NCBI GenBank assembly: GCA_045658005.1
Contig: JAZOUD010000143.1
Span: 1-64,000 of the forward strand
From: UBA2862 sp045658005
GTDB taxonomy: Bacteria > Bacillota > Clostridia > Christensenellales > Aristaeellaceae
Direction: 5' to 3'
Length of the DNA: 64,000 nt
The position numbers were made by a program, and so were the translations under genes. This document shows, piece by piece, positions 8,501 through 16,988 of the stretch. Below the pieces are notes generated by a model. It saw only the letters and a list, made by a program, of their open reading frames with translations, ran no database searches and was not told the DNA's origin. The number at the start of each line of letters is the position of its first letter. Position 1 is the first letter of the stretch.

Positions 8501-9145
8501 CTGAGCGGTATATGCGAGCGCGAAAGCGTGGGCTGCCTGTATGTCGACGGCAGCCTGTTCGACCGGCACGCGCCTGACGGCAGTGCCCTTGTATCCGACA
8601 TTCCCGGCGTCGAGGTCTGTCCGTTTCGTTGCGCGAACCCCCGCGACCTCTGGGACAGGCTTCAGGGCGCGTTGCATGAGTTGCGCGTCGAATGGGGCAT
8701 GGCCGCGGCGATCGCCGTCGGCACGGGCTGCGCCCCGGCGCTTGCGCTGGCCTGCCAGCTGCCGGTGGAGAAGCTGGTGCTGATCGACCCTGCCGCGCCT
8801 GACCGGCCCTCCCGGCCTTTGCGGGGGAGGGGGAATGCGGCCCCTGACGACGGGCGGCGCGTCCGGGCGCTGGGACGGCTGGCCGCCTTTGCCCGAAGGA
8901 ACCTGCCGCTGTGCGTCAGCGATATGCTGGTCGTCGGCCACGGCGCCGGGGACGCGCTGCGGCGCGCCTATGGAAACCCGGTCAACTGCCGGCTCGATCG
9001 ACTGGACGTGAAGGGCAAAAGCGATAAAGATTTGTATATAATTCGTGAATTTGCGGTGAAAGCGGCCATATCGCGCTTTTTAAATCCCGCAGAATCGTCA
9101 AAACCGCTTGCGGAAAAACCGGAAATGTGTATAATATATGGGTGA
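8501..9145 (+). CDS. Alpha/beta-hydrolase-like protein, divergent; possible CTG start
   Basis: About 214 residues. GAGGAGG (8485-8491) is well spaced only for the CTG at 8501; the first standard start in frame is GTG 8528, which has no site at a usable distance. The frame has AVGTGCAPALALACQL (where a hydrolase would have G-x-S-x-G) followed by KLVLIDPAAP, and late VVGHGAGDALRRA, which recalls an alpha/beta-hydrolase core. No convincing Ser-Asp-His triad is seen. It follows ktrA by 40 bases and may be on the same transcript. It could be a degenerate hydrolase or a non-catalytic relative; I am not sure of the family. Confidence 0.5.
   Translation: MSGICERESVGCLYVDGSLFDRHAPDGSALVSDIPGVEVCPFRCANPRDLWDRLQGALHELRVEWGMAAAIAVGTGCAPALALACQLPVEKLVLIDPAAPDRPSRPLRGRGNAAPDDGRRVRALGRLAAFARRNLPLCVSDMLVVGHGAGDALRRAYGNPVNCRLDRLDVKGKSDKDLYIIREFAVKAAISRFLNPAESSKPLAEKPEMCIIYG
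9108..9135 (+). promoter_or_regulatory. Sigma-A promoter of the PrsA-like gene
   Basis: TTGCGG (9108-9113), a 16-base spacer and a perfect TATAAT (9130-9135), lying inside the 3' end of the upstream gene. Confidence 0.65.
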
Positions 9146-9192
9146 GTTTTTATTTTTGGGTGATACTGCCCTGGATTGAGAGGAAGATTGTT

Positions 9193-10617
9193 ATGAGACA
9201 CGCGCTTGTGCGACTGACCGGCCTTCTGATTGTATTGATGCTTGTGCTTACCGGCTGCAACCTGATCGGCGTGGACCCGATCATGAAGCTGGACGAGGAC
9301 TTTGCCAAGCTGGCAAAGCGCTATTCCGGCGTGGTCGCCAGCTACGACGGCGGCGAAGTGACGCAGGCCGACGTGATGGCCAACCTCAGTACCATGTACA
9401 ACAACTACAGCCAGATGTACAGCATGTTCGGTTACAGCGTGCCCGCCGACGTGATCACCACTGTGGAGAATTCCGTGGCGGAGCAGGCCGTCCAGAACGC
9501 GGCCATCGCCAAACAGATGGAGGCGCGCGGCCTGAAGCTGGAGGACGACAAGCTGGCGGAGCTCCAGGCGGAGGCCGATGAGCACTACACGACCTATTAC
9601 GACAGCTTCTATGCCAACGTCACCGAAAAGAAGGAAGACGTGCACGCGAAGCAGACCGAATACAATATGGCCGTCAACGGCTTCACGAAGGAAGCGCTGT
9701 ACGCCATCGAGGTGGCCGAGGCCAACCGGGCGCTGGTGGAGCAGAATGTGCGTGACGAGATCGCCGAGCTCACCGACGAGGAACTGCAGACCGCCTACGA
9801 GGCCAAGCTGAAGGAGGACGAGGACAAGTATTCCGCTTCCGCAGGCAGCTTTGAGTCCGACATGTCCTCCGAGGACGAGGTCGTTACCTGGATCCCCGAG
9901 GGCTATCGCACGGTCAAGCACATCCTGGTCGTTCCGGAGGATGACGTGCTGAACGCCTACACGGATGCCCGCACGGCCTACGAGGATGCCCAGAGCGACC
10001 TCGACGACCTCAACGACGAGCTGGAGGAGCTGAGCCACGATCACGGCGACGAAGCCGACGAGGAAGCCGACGAGGAAGCCGAGCCCCAGCGCACCGCGGA
10101 GGAGATCCAGGCGGATATCGACGCGGCGAAGGCCAAGCTGGAGACCCTGAAGGCCGACATGGACAAGGCGGCGGAGGATTGCCTGGCCAACGTGAAGTCC
10201 AAGACCGATGAGATCTACGCCAAGCTGGAGTCCGGCGAGGATTTCGCCAAGCTGATCGAGGACTACGGCGAGGATCCCGGCATGCAGAACGAGCCCACCA
10301 AGACCACTGGCTACTATGTATCCGCCGATTCCACCAACTGGGACAAGAACTTCACCGAAGGCGCGATGGCCCTGGAAAAGGTGGGTGACGTCACCCAGAC
10401 CCCCGTCGTCGGCAGCAGCGGCGTGCACATCATCCGCTACGAGACCGACGTCAAGTCCGGCCCGGTCGCCCTGGAGGAGATCCGCGACGCCCTGTACGAG
10501 AAGACCCTCGAAACGGCGAAGGACGAGCACTTTACCAGCGAGCTCAACAGTTGGGTCGAGGCTCTGAATCCCCAGTACCACATCGAGGCCTTTAACCTCA
10601 CCGGAGAGGATCAATAA
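9193..10617 (+). CDS. PrsA-like lipoprotein peptidyl-prolyl isomerase with coiled-coil insertion
   Basis: The protein has 474 residues. The signal peptide ends in a lipobox (VLTGC, Cys22), so it is a membrane-anchored lipoprotein on the outer face. A SurA/PrsA-like helical N-domain (~30-230) precedes a parvulin domain: TVKHILVV at ~240 and then SGEDFAKLIEDYGEDPG at ~345, with GAMALEKVGDVTQTPVVGSS and GVHIIRYE after it. PrsA proteins fold exported proteins. Unusually, ~95 residues of highly charged heptad-like sequence with DEADEEADEEAE lie inside the parvulin domain between its first strand and first helix. ATG 9193 follows GAGAGGAAG. It is monocistronic, with its own promoter and a strong terminator. 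Confidence 0.82.
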   Translation: MRHALVRLTGLLIVLMLVLTGCNLIGVDPIMKLDEDFAKLAKRYSGVVASYDGGEVTQADVMANLSTMYNNYSQMYSMFGYSVPADVITTVENSVAEQAVQNAAIAKQMEARGLKLEDDKLAELQAEADEHYTTYYDSFYANVTEKKEDVHAKQTEYNMAVNGFTKEALYAIEVAEANRALVEQNVRDEIAELTDEELQTAYEAKLKEDEDKYSASAGSFESDMSSEDEVVTWIPEGYRTVKHILVVPEDDVLNAYTDARTAYEDAQSDLDDLNDELEELSHDHGDEADEEADEEAEPQRTAEEIQADIDAAKAKLETLKADMDKAAEDCLANVKSKTDEIYAKLESGEDFAKLIEDYGEDPGMQNEPTKTTGYYVSADSTNWDKNFTEGAMALEKVGDVTQTPVVGSSGVHIIRYETDVKSGPVALEEIRDALYEKTLETAKDEHFTSELNSWVEALNPQYHIEAFNLTGEDQ

Positions 10618-10624
10618 TGGAGCC

Positions 10625-10660
10625 CATAAATAAAGCAGCCTTCGGGCTGCTTTATTTATG
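10625..10660. terminator. Bidirectional terminator between convergent genes
   Basis: A perfect 16-base stem (10625-10640 with 10645-10660) around TTCG. A/T-rich arm ends give a T-rich 3' side in both directions. It serves the PrsA-like gene and the small Cys-rich gene that faces it. Confidence 0.85.
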
Positions 10661-10668
10661 GAGTCTTC

Positions 10669-10866
10669 CTATTTTTCCTTGTAATACAGCATGCAGTGGC
10701 AGTAGCCTTCAAATTCAGAGTCGGCGATCTGGTTCCTGAACTCAAGGCACATGCACTTGTTTTCCGGCGTTCGCGCCAGGCGGCACGGACAGTATCCGCC
10801 GGTTTGCTTCAGGCCTTCCCGGATATGGCGAACGACCTCCTGGTCCTCGTTGAAACGAACCTTCAT
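10669..10866 (-). CDS. Ferredoxin-thioredoxin-reductase-like small Cys protein
   Basis: The protein has 65 residues and an excellent AAGGAGG before its ATG. Five cysteines fall in CPC, CMC and CHC patterns: GGYCPCRLARTPENKCMCLE and EGYCHCML. This matches the catalytic (beta) subunit of ferredoxin-thioredoxin reductase, where such cysteines hold a 4Fe-4S cluster next to a redox-active disulfide. Here the protein is much shorter than plastid FTR (~115 aa), as in the small FTR-like proteins of anaerobes. A thioredoxin-reducing role is possible but not shown; no thioredoxin gene is adjacent. Confidence 0.75.
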   Translation of the reverse strand: MKVRFNEDQEVVRHIREGLKQTGGYCPCRLARTPENKCMCLEFRNQIADSEFEGYCHCMLYYKEK

Positions 10867-10906
10867 GGTGTTTGACCTCCTTCATCATCTTCTATGCGGC
10901 GCGGCG

Positions 10907-10935
10907 TTGATTTTTACCGGCCCGGGGTATATAAT
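10907..10935 (+). promoter_or_regulatory. Sigma-A promoter of the amidohydrolase gene
   Basis: TTGATT (10907-10912), a 17-base spacer and a perfect TATAAT (10930-10935). Confidence 0.68.
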
Positions 10936-10993
10936 GGAGCCGATGGGCGGGGTGCAGCCGCATTTCGCCCGGAATAAGCGGGGGTGACAAGAC

Positions 10994-11902
10994 ATGTTTG
11001 GCGACTGTCACATTCACATGGTCCTGGACGGCGTCTATTACAGGGACGCCATCGACGCCCACAGGGGGCACGTGCGCGACGACCTGATCCGCGAGACGCT
11101 CGCCGACTATGCCAGAGCCGGTATACGCTACCTGCGTGACGGCGGCGACGCCTTTGGCGTCTGCCAGCGGGCCAGGGCGCTGGCGCCGGAGTATGGGATC
11201 GAGTACCGGATCCCCTGCTTCCCGATCTGCCTGAAGGGACGCTACGGCAGCTTTATCGGCCGGACGTTCGAGACGATGGCCGATTATCGCGCCCTTGTGG
11301 CCGAGGTGGACAGGGCCGGGGGCGACTTCATCAAGATCATGATCTCCGGCCTGATGGACTTTGACCGCTACGGCGTCGTCACCAGCACCCCGCTGTCGGC
11401 CCGGCAGATCCGGGAGATGATCGACATCGCCCACGGCGAGGGCTTTTCGGTGATGGCCCATGCCAACGGCGCAGAGACGATCCGCGCGGCCCTGGAGGCG
11501 GGCGTGGACAGCGTCGAGCACGGCGCCTATATGGACGCGGACACCGTTAGCGCCATGGCCCACAGCGGCGCGGTGTGGGTGCCCACCCTTTCCACCGTGG
11601 GCAACCTGATCGGTAACGGCAGGTATCCCGACGCGGTGCTCCGGAGCATACTGGACGGGCAGCTTCTCAATATCGCGGAATGCGCCCGGCAGGGGGGCTG
11701 CATCGCCCTGGGCAGCGACGCGGGCGCCTATTGCGTGTTCCACGCCCGGGCCGTGGAGGACGAATACGCATGGCTCGAGCGCGCGCTGGGCGCTGAGACC
11801 GAAGCCGTAATCACCGCGGGCGAAGCCGGGATTCGCCGCCGGTTCAGGCGCGGCGGTCTGGCATCTTTTACAGAAGGGCGGGAAACGCATGACGCCGACT
11901 GA
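10994..11902 (+). CDS. Amidohydrolase-superfamily metal-dependent hydrolase
   Basis: The protein has 302 residues and follows GGGGGTGA. It begins at the metal-binding DCHIHMVLDG (H-x-H at residues 6 and 8), a shorter start than usual because these proteins normally carry ~50 residues of beta-sandwich first. A lysine in FIKIMISG, the histidines in VMAHANGAE and SVEHGAYMD, and the aspartate in ALGSDAGAY complete a binuclear amidohydrolase site, as in imidazolonepropionase-like and prolidase-like enzymes. The substrate cannot be named. Its last 14 bases overlap the AlkD-like gene, so the two are co-transcribed. Confidence 0.8.
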   Translation: MFGDCHIHMVLDGVYYRDAIDAHRGHVRDDLIRETLADYARAGIRYLRDGGDAFGVCQRARALAPEYGIEYRIPCFPICLKGRYGSFIGRTFETMADYRALVAEVDRAGGDFIKIMISGLMDFDRYGVVTSTPLSARQIREMIDIAHGEGFSVMAHANGAETIRAALEAGVDSVEHGAYMDADTVSAMAHSGAVWVPTLSTVGNLIGNGRYPDAVLRSILDGQLLNIAECARQGGCIALGSDAGAYCVFHARAVEDEYAWLERALGAETEAVITAGEAGIRRRFRRGGLASFTEGRETHDAD

Positions 11903-12581
11903 AATCCGCGAAGCGCTGTACCAGCTTCGGGACGAAGAATACCGCGCCTTTCAGGTCAAGCTGATCCCCAATATCGCGCCCGATACGATGATCGGCGTTC
12001 GAACGCCCGCATTGCGCAGCCTGGCGAAGCAGCTGTACAGGGCAGGGGATTACGCCGCCTTTCTGGCCGAGCTTCCCCACCGCTGCTTTGACGAGAACCA
12101 GCTGCACGCGTTCATACTCTCCGAGATGCGGGACTTTGAGACGTGCATTGAAGAAACCTGTCGGTTCCTTCCCTATGTGGACAACTGGGCGACCTGCGAC
12201 CAGCTTTCGCCGAAGGCCTTCAAAAAGCACCGCCAACAGCTGCCGGAATACATAAGCGTCTGGCTCGCTTCCGGGCATACCTACACCGTCCGCTTTGCCA
12301 TCGGCATGCTGATGGCCCACTTTCTGGATGAGGCTTTTGACCCGGAATATCTGCGCACGGTCTCGCAGGTGCGCTCAGAGGAATACTACGTCCGTATGAT
12401 GGTGGCCTGGTACTTTGCCACGGCCCTTGCCAAGCAGTACGACGCGGCGCTGCCCTATATCGAGGAACGCAGGCTGCACCCCTGGACCCATAACAAGGCC
12501 ATCCAGAAGGGCGTCGAGAGCAATCGCATCCCCGATGAACGCAAGGCATACCTGAAGACCCTGAGGGCGCGATCCACCTGA
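11889..12581 (+). CDS. DNA alkylation repair protein (AlkD-like glycosylase)
   Basis: The protein has 230 residues and is made of HEAT-like helical repeats. The residues known in Bacillus cereus AlkD are kept: Trp and Asp in DNWATCDQL, Arg in TVRFAIGMLM, and Trp in MVAWYFATAL. The fold removes N3- and N7-alkyl purines without flipping the base. Its start overlaps the preceding amidohydrolase gene by 14 bases, and GAAGGGCGGG upstream acts as ribosome site. No alkylation regulator is nearby. The product is cytoplasmic, with no membrane segment. Confidence 0.85.
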   Translation: MTPTEIREALYQLRDEEYRAFQVKLIPNIAPDTMIGVRTPALRSLAKQLYRAGDYAAFLAELPHRCFDENQLHAFILSEMRDFETCIEETCRFLPYVDNWATCDQLSPKAFKKHRQQLPEYISVWLASGHTYTVRFAIGMLMAHFLDEAFDPEYLRTVSQVRSEEYYVRMMVAWYFATALAKQYDAALPYIEERRLHPWTHNKAIQKGVESNRIPDERKAYLKTLRARST

Positions 12582-12585
12582 CAGG

Positions 12586-14289
12586 TTACTGCACCTGCGC
12601 GGCGTTGACGGCGGTGTAATACGCCTCCAGCTTCGGCCGGGCCCGCTGGTAACTGGGCTCGAGCCGGGCGTCGAAATGCTTGCCCATGCCCTCCATGATG
12701 ATGGCGTTGGCCTGGTCGAAGGGCATGCTCTCCTTGTAGACGCGCTTGCTGACCAGCGCGTCGTACACGTCGGCGATGGCCATGATCCGCGCTTCGATGG
12801 GAATCTCCTCGCCCTTCAGGCCCTCGGGATAGCCGGAGCCGTCCCAGCGCTCGTGGTGGTAGTGGGCCACGTTCTCGGCGATGCGCTTGAAATCCGCGTC
12901 GTCGGTGCCCTTTAGGATCTCGTGGACAATGCGCGCGCCCTCGGCGGCATGGGCCTTCATCTTTTCAAATTCCTCCGGCGTAAAGCGACCGGGCTTGCGC
13001 AGCACGGCGTCGTCCACGGCGATCTTGCCGAGGTCGTGCATCGGCGCGGCCTTGATCAGGTCCTGGCAGAAACCGTCGGACAGCGCGAAGACCCCGTCCG
13101 CCTGGATCTGGGCGGTGAGCAGCCGCACGCCCTCGCTGGTACGCCGGATGTGGCCGCCGGTGGAATTGTCCCGGCTTTCGACCATGGTCGCCATGCTCAG
13201 TATCAGGTTGTCGTGCATCGCGACGATGTGCGCCGTCTTCTCGTCCACCTCACGCTTCAGCTCGTCGTTGAAGTTGGCCAGCAGGTTGATGTACTGCCGG
13301 TCCGGGGTATCGTCGATGATGAAGAGCTGGTAGCCCCGCCGCCGGTGCCCGTCAAACAGGTAGCCGACCTGGATCTGGTAGATGCGATTGTTGCGCTCCA
13401 GCAGTCTGGTGTTGTCGGCTTCGTTGCTTCGAAACGCCTCGAGCCAGGCAAGCAGCGTATCCTTCATCGCGGGGACCCTGGCCAGCGGCCGGTCGACGGT
13501 CAGCTCGTTCAGCTCCGGCAGCACGGCCTTCGCCGTGGCGTTGCTGCCCAGGTAATTGAGTTTGAAGTCCACGGAGACGAAGCCGGTGTCGCCGTTCTGC
13601 ACCAGTGAGTCGATGGCCGTGTCGGTGACGTCGTACAGGCACATCTTGTCCACGATGATCAGGTAGACCACCAAGGCCAGCGTGAAGGAAAGGGGAATCA
13701 GCTCGATCCCCTTGAACAGCCTGCGCCCGCCGAAGAAGCTGACGATCGAGAGTATCACAGGCAGGAAGAGCAGGAAGATCAGCTTTCGCGAGATCTGTTT
13801 TTTTCGCGTATAGCTGTAGACCATCGCGCCGATGCTCGCCAGGAAGCAGGCGAAGATCATGATGTAGTATACGATGTGTACCGGACCGTATACCTTGGTG
13901 AAGACCAGGGCATCCTCCGTTCGCTGGAAATTTACGGATTGGTAGATCAGGCCGCTTGCGCCGTTGTACAGCTGGCAGATGAAGAGGGCCGTATTGACCG
14001 CCAGCAGCCCCACGGATATCCACCGCGGAAGCCTGATGTGACAAAGGCTGAACACGGTGAACATCATGATCGGAAGCAGGTAACAGCCGCTGATGTAGGT
14101 CAGCACGTTGGCCAACAACGCCTCACCGAGGGTTTGAGACCTGCTGAACAGGCAGTAGCCCAGGTTGACGACGGGCACCAGCACAAAAACCAGCGTGATG
14201 TGCACATCGAAGTGCTTGTGCCACATGCCCACATAGGCGAGCATGAGCGCCAGGGACGCGATCAGCGCAATCTCGTAGTACAGTGTCAA
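12586..14289 (-). CDS. Seven-helix membrane HD-GYP cyclic-di-nucleotide phosphodiesterase
   Basis: The protein has 567 residues with a TTG start behind GGGAGGG. Residues ~5-215 hold seven hydrophobic helices like the 7TM sensor of histidine kinases. A PAS-like linker (~225-340) follows. The HD-GYP domain (~350-545) is complete: HIRRTSEGVR, MHDLGKIAV, HHERWDGSGYPEGLKG and MAIADVYDALVS. Such domains hydrolyse c-di-GMP (or related 3',3' dinucleotides) using a di- or tri-metal site. The gene runs convergent to the amidohydrolase-alkD pair and divergent from ydcF. It may form a signalling input with the broken GGDEF genes elsewhere in the window, but that is inference. Confidence 0.9.
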   Translation of the reverse strand: MTLYYEIALIASLALMLAYVGMWHKHFDVHITLVFVLVPVVNLGYCLFSRSQTLGEALLANVLTYISGCYLLPIMMFTVFSLCHIRLPRWISVGLLAVNTALFICQLYNGASGLIYQSVNFQRTEDALVFTKVYGPVHIVYYIMIFACFLASIGAMVYSYTRKKQISRKLIFLLFLPVILSIVSFFGGRRLFKGIELIPLSFTLALVVYLIIVDKMCLYDVTDTAIDSLVQNGDTGFVSVDFKLNYLGSNATAKAVLPELNELTVDRPLARVPAMKDTLLAWLEAFRSNEADNTRLLERNNRIYQIQVGYLFDGHRRRGYQLFIIDDTPDRQYINLLANFNDELKREVDEKTAHIVAMHDNLILSMATMVESRDNSTGGHIRRTSEGVRLLTAQIQADGVFALSDGFCQDLIKAAPMHDLGKIAVDDAVLRKPGRFTPEEFEKMKAHAAEGARIVHEILKGTDDADFKRIAENVAHYHHERWDGSGYPEGLKGEEIPIEARIMAIADVYDALVSKRVYKESMPFDQANAIIMEGMGKHFDARLEPSYQRARPKLEAYYTAVNAAQVQ

Positions 14290-14312
14290 CGTCTTTCCCT
14301 CCCTATGGCCCT

Positions 14313-14341
14313 ATTCTACCATATACCGACGGCATAGGCAA
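14313..14341 (-). promoter_or_regulatory. Sigma-A promoter of the HD-GYP gene (minus strand)
   Basis: Read on the minus strand: TTGCCT (14341-14336), a 17-base spacer and TAGAAT (14318-14313), 24 bases before the TTG start. Confidence 0.62.
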
Positions 14342-14379
14342 CCGGCTTTTTCGGAAAACCGCAAGCGTCATTTTGATTG

Positions 14380-14408
14380 TGGACAAGCGGCCCTTCCTGT
14401 GATAGAAT
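14380..14408 (+). promoter_or_regulatory. Extended -10 promoter of the YdcF-like gene
   Basis: TGGACA (14380-14385), a 17-base spacer and TAGAAT (14403-14408) preceded by TGA, an extended -10. It diverges from the HD-GYP promoter. Confidence 0.62.
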
Positions 14409-14439
14409 GCAGAAAAGGGTTATATTGGAGGGTAGACGG

Positions 14440-15306
14440 ATGATGAGGATTATTGCCGCCGCGCTGGCTGTGCTGTCGGTATGGACCGGCACACTGGCAG
14501 CAGCGGAAACGCGCTGGATCAGCAATGAAAACAAAGCGCACTTTGCCTCGCTTCTGACCGCGTTGGCAGGCGCCTATGAGTCGCCGTCGGAAGGCGACGA
14601 CGCGCGCATCGACGCCGAGCTCCAGGCGATTGGCGATGTGAGCGAATCGGACTACGACATCGCCCAGGCCATCGCCGGGCATTGGCGCGACGTCTTCCTG
14701 GACGACGACTATCCGCTATTCATCTACCGTGAGGGAGAGGAGCGGGCGACGTCCCTTGAGCAGACCAGCCTGCGGGACAGCCCGCACCACGCCTTTGTGG
14801 TGCTGGGCTATGAGTTGGAGAACGGGCAGATGAAGCCGGAGCTGAAGGGCCGGTGCGACGCCGCTGCCGCCGCGGCCCGGGCCTTTCCCAGCGCGATCCT
14901 CGTCTGCTCCGGCGGCCCGACCGGCGACAACAATCCCTCGAAGCACACCGAGGCGGGCTTGATGCGGGATTACCTGGTGGAGCGTTGCGGGATAGACGCC
15001 TCGCGGATACACATCGACGAGCAGGCGATGACGACCCTGGAGAACGCAGCCAATACCATGGATATGCTGCAACAGCAGGGCATAGAGACGATGACCATCG
15101 TCACCTCCACCTACCACCAGCGCTGGGGACAGGCGGTTTACAACGCCGTGGCCGCGCTGTACCGGCATTATTTCGGCTATTCGGTGGAAATCGTGGGCAA
15201 CTACTGCTATGACACTGAGCCCGAGCACGACATGTACCGAAACGACGATCGCATGGCGATTCGCCAGATCGCCCAGCTGCTGAACGTCCCGATGGAACGG
15301 AAATGA
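14440..15306 (+). CDS. Exported YdcF/DUF218-family protein
   Basis: The protein has 288 residues. The start at ATG 14440 follows TTGGAGGG. A signal peptide (residues 1-22, cleavage near LAAAE) is followed by a helical stretch and then a DUF218 domain: HAFVVLGYEL (~109), LVCSGGPTGDN, TEAGLMRDYLVERCGID, TTLENAANTMDML and TIVTSTYHQRWG. DUF218 proteins include SanA/YdcF, which bind nucleotide-like ligands and are linked to envelope functions; no enzyme activity is certain. Here the domain would face outward. The gene runs convergent to the CapA-like gene without a clear hairpin between them. Confidence 0.78.
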   Translation: MMRIIAAALAVLSVWTGTLAAAETRWISNENKAHFASLLTALAGAYESPSEGDDARIDAELQAIGDVSESDYDIAQAIAGHWRDVFLDDDYPLFIYREGEERATSLEQTSLRDSPHHAFVVLGYELENGQMKPELKGRCDAAAAAARAFPSAILVCSGGPTGDNNPSKHTEAGLMRDYLVERCGIDASRIHIDEQAMTTLENAANTMDMLQQQGIETMTIVTSTYHQRWGQAVYNAVAALYRHYFGYSVEIVGNYCYDTEPEHDMYRNDDRMAIRQIAQLLNVPMERK

Positions 15307-15330
15307 TCCATTCAGTTGAACGGGATATCC

Positions 15331-16545
15331 TCATCCGTCGATCAGCCGGACCTGATCGCCCACGACGTCGACGATTTCATGGTAGCTTTCGACCATGCGA
15401 CTGTAATTCCTGTCGTCCATGCCGGCGGGACGGCGCTCCAGATATCGCCCGGAGGGCAGCACCCTGATCCGGCCGTCCTGCTTCCAGGTATAGGTGGGAA
15501 TGTAGCCCACGCGTTCGCAGGTGAACCGGCCGTCGGGCTGTTCGCTGACGGGAAAATCCAGGATCACGCCGTTGTCGGTGTACCGAAGCACGTGGTCGCT
15601 GATGAAGTTGCCCATGCAGTACGCGGTGAGCACCTGCTTTTCCAAGCCGTCCACGGTGACGGATTGAAAGTCGACGGGCTGAACCATGTGGGCGTGGCTG
15701 CCGAGTATGATGTCCACTCCGGCCCGGGCCAGCTGTGCCGCGTATCGCCTCTGGCTGTCGTCGGGTTGACGCAGGAACTCCTCGCCCCAGTGGGGAAAGG
15801 CGATGACCACCTCCGCGCCGGCATCCCGCAGCCGCTTCACGTCGCCGTCGAAATCGGCCATGCTGAGGTAGGGCACCAGGTCGACGGCCCTTGGGTGAAC
15901 GGCGCGGTTTTCCATGGTGTTGGTGCTCAGGGTGTAGGCCAGGAAGCCGAACCGTATGCCGTTGACCTCGCGTATCACGGGGCACTGCTTCTCCGCCTGA
16001 TCGCGGTAGGCGCCCACGTGGCCAAGGCCGTACTTTTCCACGCTGTTCAGCGTGTTTTCCACGCCGCCCTCCCAGCGGTCCAGCATGTGGTTGTTGGCCA
16101 GCGTCAAAAAATCGACGCCACAGTCCCTCAGCGGCGCCAGGGCCGCCTCGGGCGCGTTGAACCGGGGATAGCCGGAACAGGGGATATCCCCATACCTGCC
16201 GACGGTGCCCTCCAGATTGCCTGCGGTAAAGTCGGCGTCCGACAGCAGCTCGGATATCATCTCAAACTGGTCGTGGAAGTCGCCGCCGCTGCGCTCTGCG
16301 CAGGCGAGCTGGCCCTGGCAGAACATGATGTCGCCGACTGCCCGAATCCGGGCGCGACGCAATGCAGCGCCGGACTGCCGGTCAGTGGCCGGCGCGAGAG
16401 GCATGCCCGTACCGACGTTATGCGCTGTCTTGCTTTTTGGAGTATGAATATTTGCAGGCACGGCCTGGGATTCAAGGGAAATCACCGGACGGGTCTGACC
16501 GTCGCGGGGGCGGCTGAGGCCACGGTTCTCCGAGTCGATTCGCAC
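15331..16545 (-). CDS. CapA/PgsA-family metallophosphatase-like protein
   Basis: About 404 residues. GGAAGGTGAG best serves the GTG at 16545; another GTG lies at 16554. After ~65 residues of polar, low-homology sequence comes the CapA domain: IRAVGDIMFCQG, AGNLEGTVGRYG, FLTLANNHMLDRW, VIAFPHWGEEF, IILGSHAHMVQP and YCMGNFISD. These metal-binding motifs are those of the poly-gamma-glutamate synthesis protein CapA/PgsA, a calcineurin-like fold. No signal peptide or membrane anchor is evident, and no capB/capC is nearby, so the role may be a general phosphoesterase. It has its own promoter. Confidence 0.82.
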   Translation of the reverse strand: MRIDSENRGLSRPRDGQTRPVISLESQAVPANIHTPKSKTAHNVGTGMPLAPATDRQSGAALRRARIRAVGDIMFCQGQLACAERSGGDFHDQFEMISELLSDADFTAGNLEGTVGRYGDIPCSGYPRFNAPEAALAPLRDCGVDFLTLANNHMLDRWEGGVENTLNSVEKYGLGHVGAYRDQAEKQCPVIREVNGIRFGFLAYTLSTNTMENRAVHPRAVDLVPYLSMADFDGDVKRLRDAGAEVVIAFPHWGEEFLRQPDDSQRRYAAQLARAGVDIILGSHAHMVQPVDFQSVTVDGLEKQVLTAYCMGNFISDHVLRYTDNGVILDFPVSEQPDGRFTCERVGYIPTYTWKQDGRIRVLPSGRYLERRPAGMDDRNYSRMVESYHEIVDVVGDQVRLIDG

Positions 16546-16581
16546 TGATCTCACCTTCCGGGCAATCGAATATGCGCCAAC

Positions 16582-16610
16582 ATTATAACGAATATCGCGC
16601 TGCTTTGCAA
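16582..16610 (-). promoter_or_regulatory. Sigma-A promoter of the CapA-like gene (minus strand)
   Basis: Minus strand: TTGCAA (16610-16605), a 17-base spacer and a perfect TATAAT (16587-16582). Confidence 0.7.
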
Positions 16611-16688
16611 TGCGAATGCGGAAAAGCAGTACGGCTCACGCATTGCAGTAATAGATACCAATAATGAACGCATGAAAGGAGCATCAGG

Positions 16689-16988
16689 ATGATGAAAAGA
16701 ATGATTTGCCTGATACTGACGCTTTGCCTGCTGTTGACCACAGGGGCGCTGGCCGACCAGGAGGCCCAGGCGCAGCTGGAGAAGGAGATCGACCTTTTGA
16801 ACGACCTGGCCGGCCGAAAGGGCGTGGTGCTGATGTACGGACCCGGCTTCAGCGCGCCTGACGGGACCGTCCGCATCTCCCTGGCCAACCTGAACACGGA
16901 GGATTACGCCCAGATCGCCAGGCGGCTGTTCGAGCTGCTGGACGAGTATTATGCGGAATCTGGAATCGCCCTAGCGAACGCCGCATAA
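16689..16988 (+). CDS. Small exported protein: signal peptide joined to an aminotransferase C-terminal tail
   Basis: The protein has 99 residues. AAGGAGC precedes ATG 16689. Residues 1-22 are a clear signal peptide (cleavage after GALA). Residues ~45-90, KGVVLMYGPGFSAPDG then VRISLANLNTEDYAQIARR, match the C-terminal end of PLP aspartate aminotransferase/aspartate 4-decarboxylase proteins (compare their VRVSLANL motif), including the arginine that normally binds the substrate carboxylate. The PLP-binding domain is absent, so it cannot be an aminotransferase. It is either an exported remnant produced by an internal deletion or a small protein using this fold. It lies divergent from the CapA-like gene. 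Confidence 0.6.
   Translation: MMKRMICLILTLCLLLTTGALADQEAQAQLEKEIDLLNDLAGRKGVVLMYGPGFSAPDGTVRISLANLNTEDYAQIARRLFELLDEYYAESGIALANAA

Noticed and set aside
10023..10095. Repeat-like GAxGAxGAx codons in the PrsA-like gene
   Set aside because: An acidic coiled-coil segment in frame, not a DNA repeat or CRISPR-like array.
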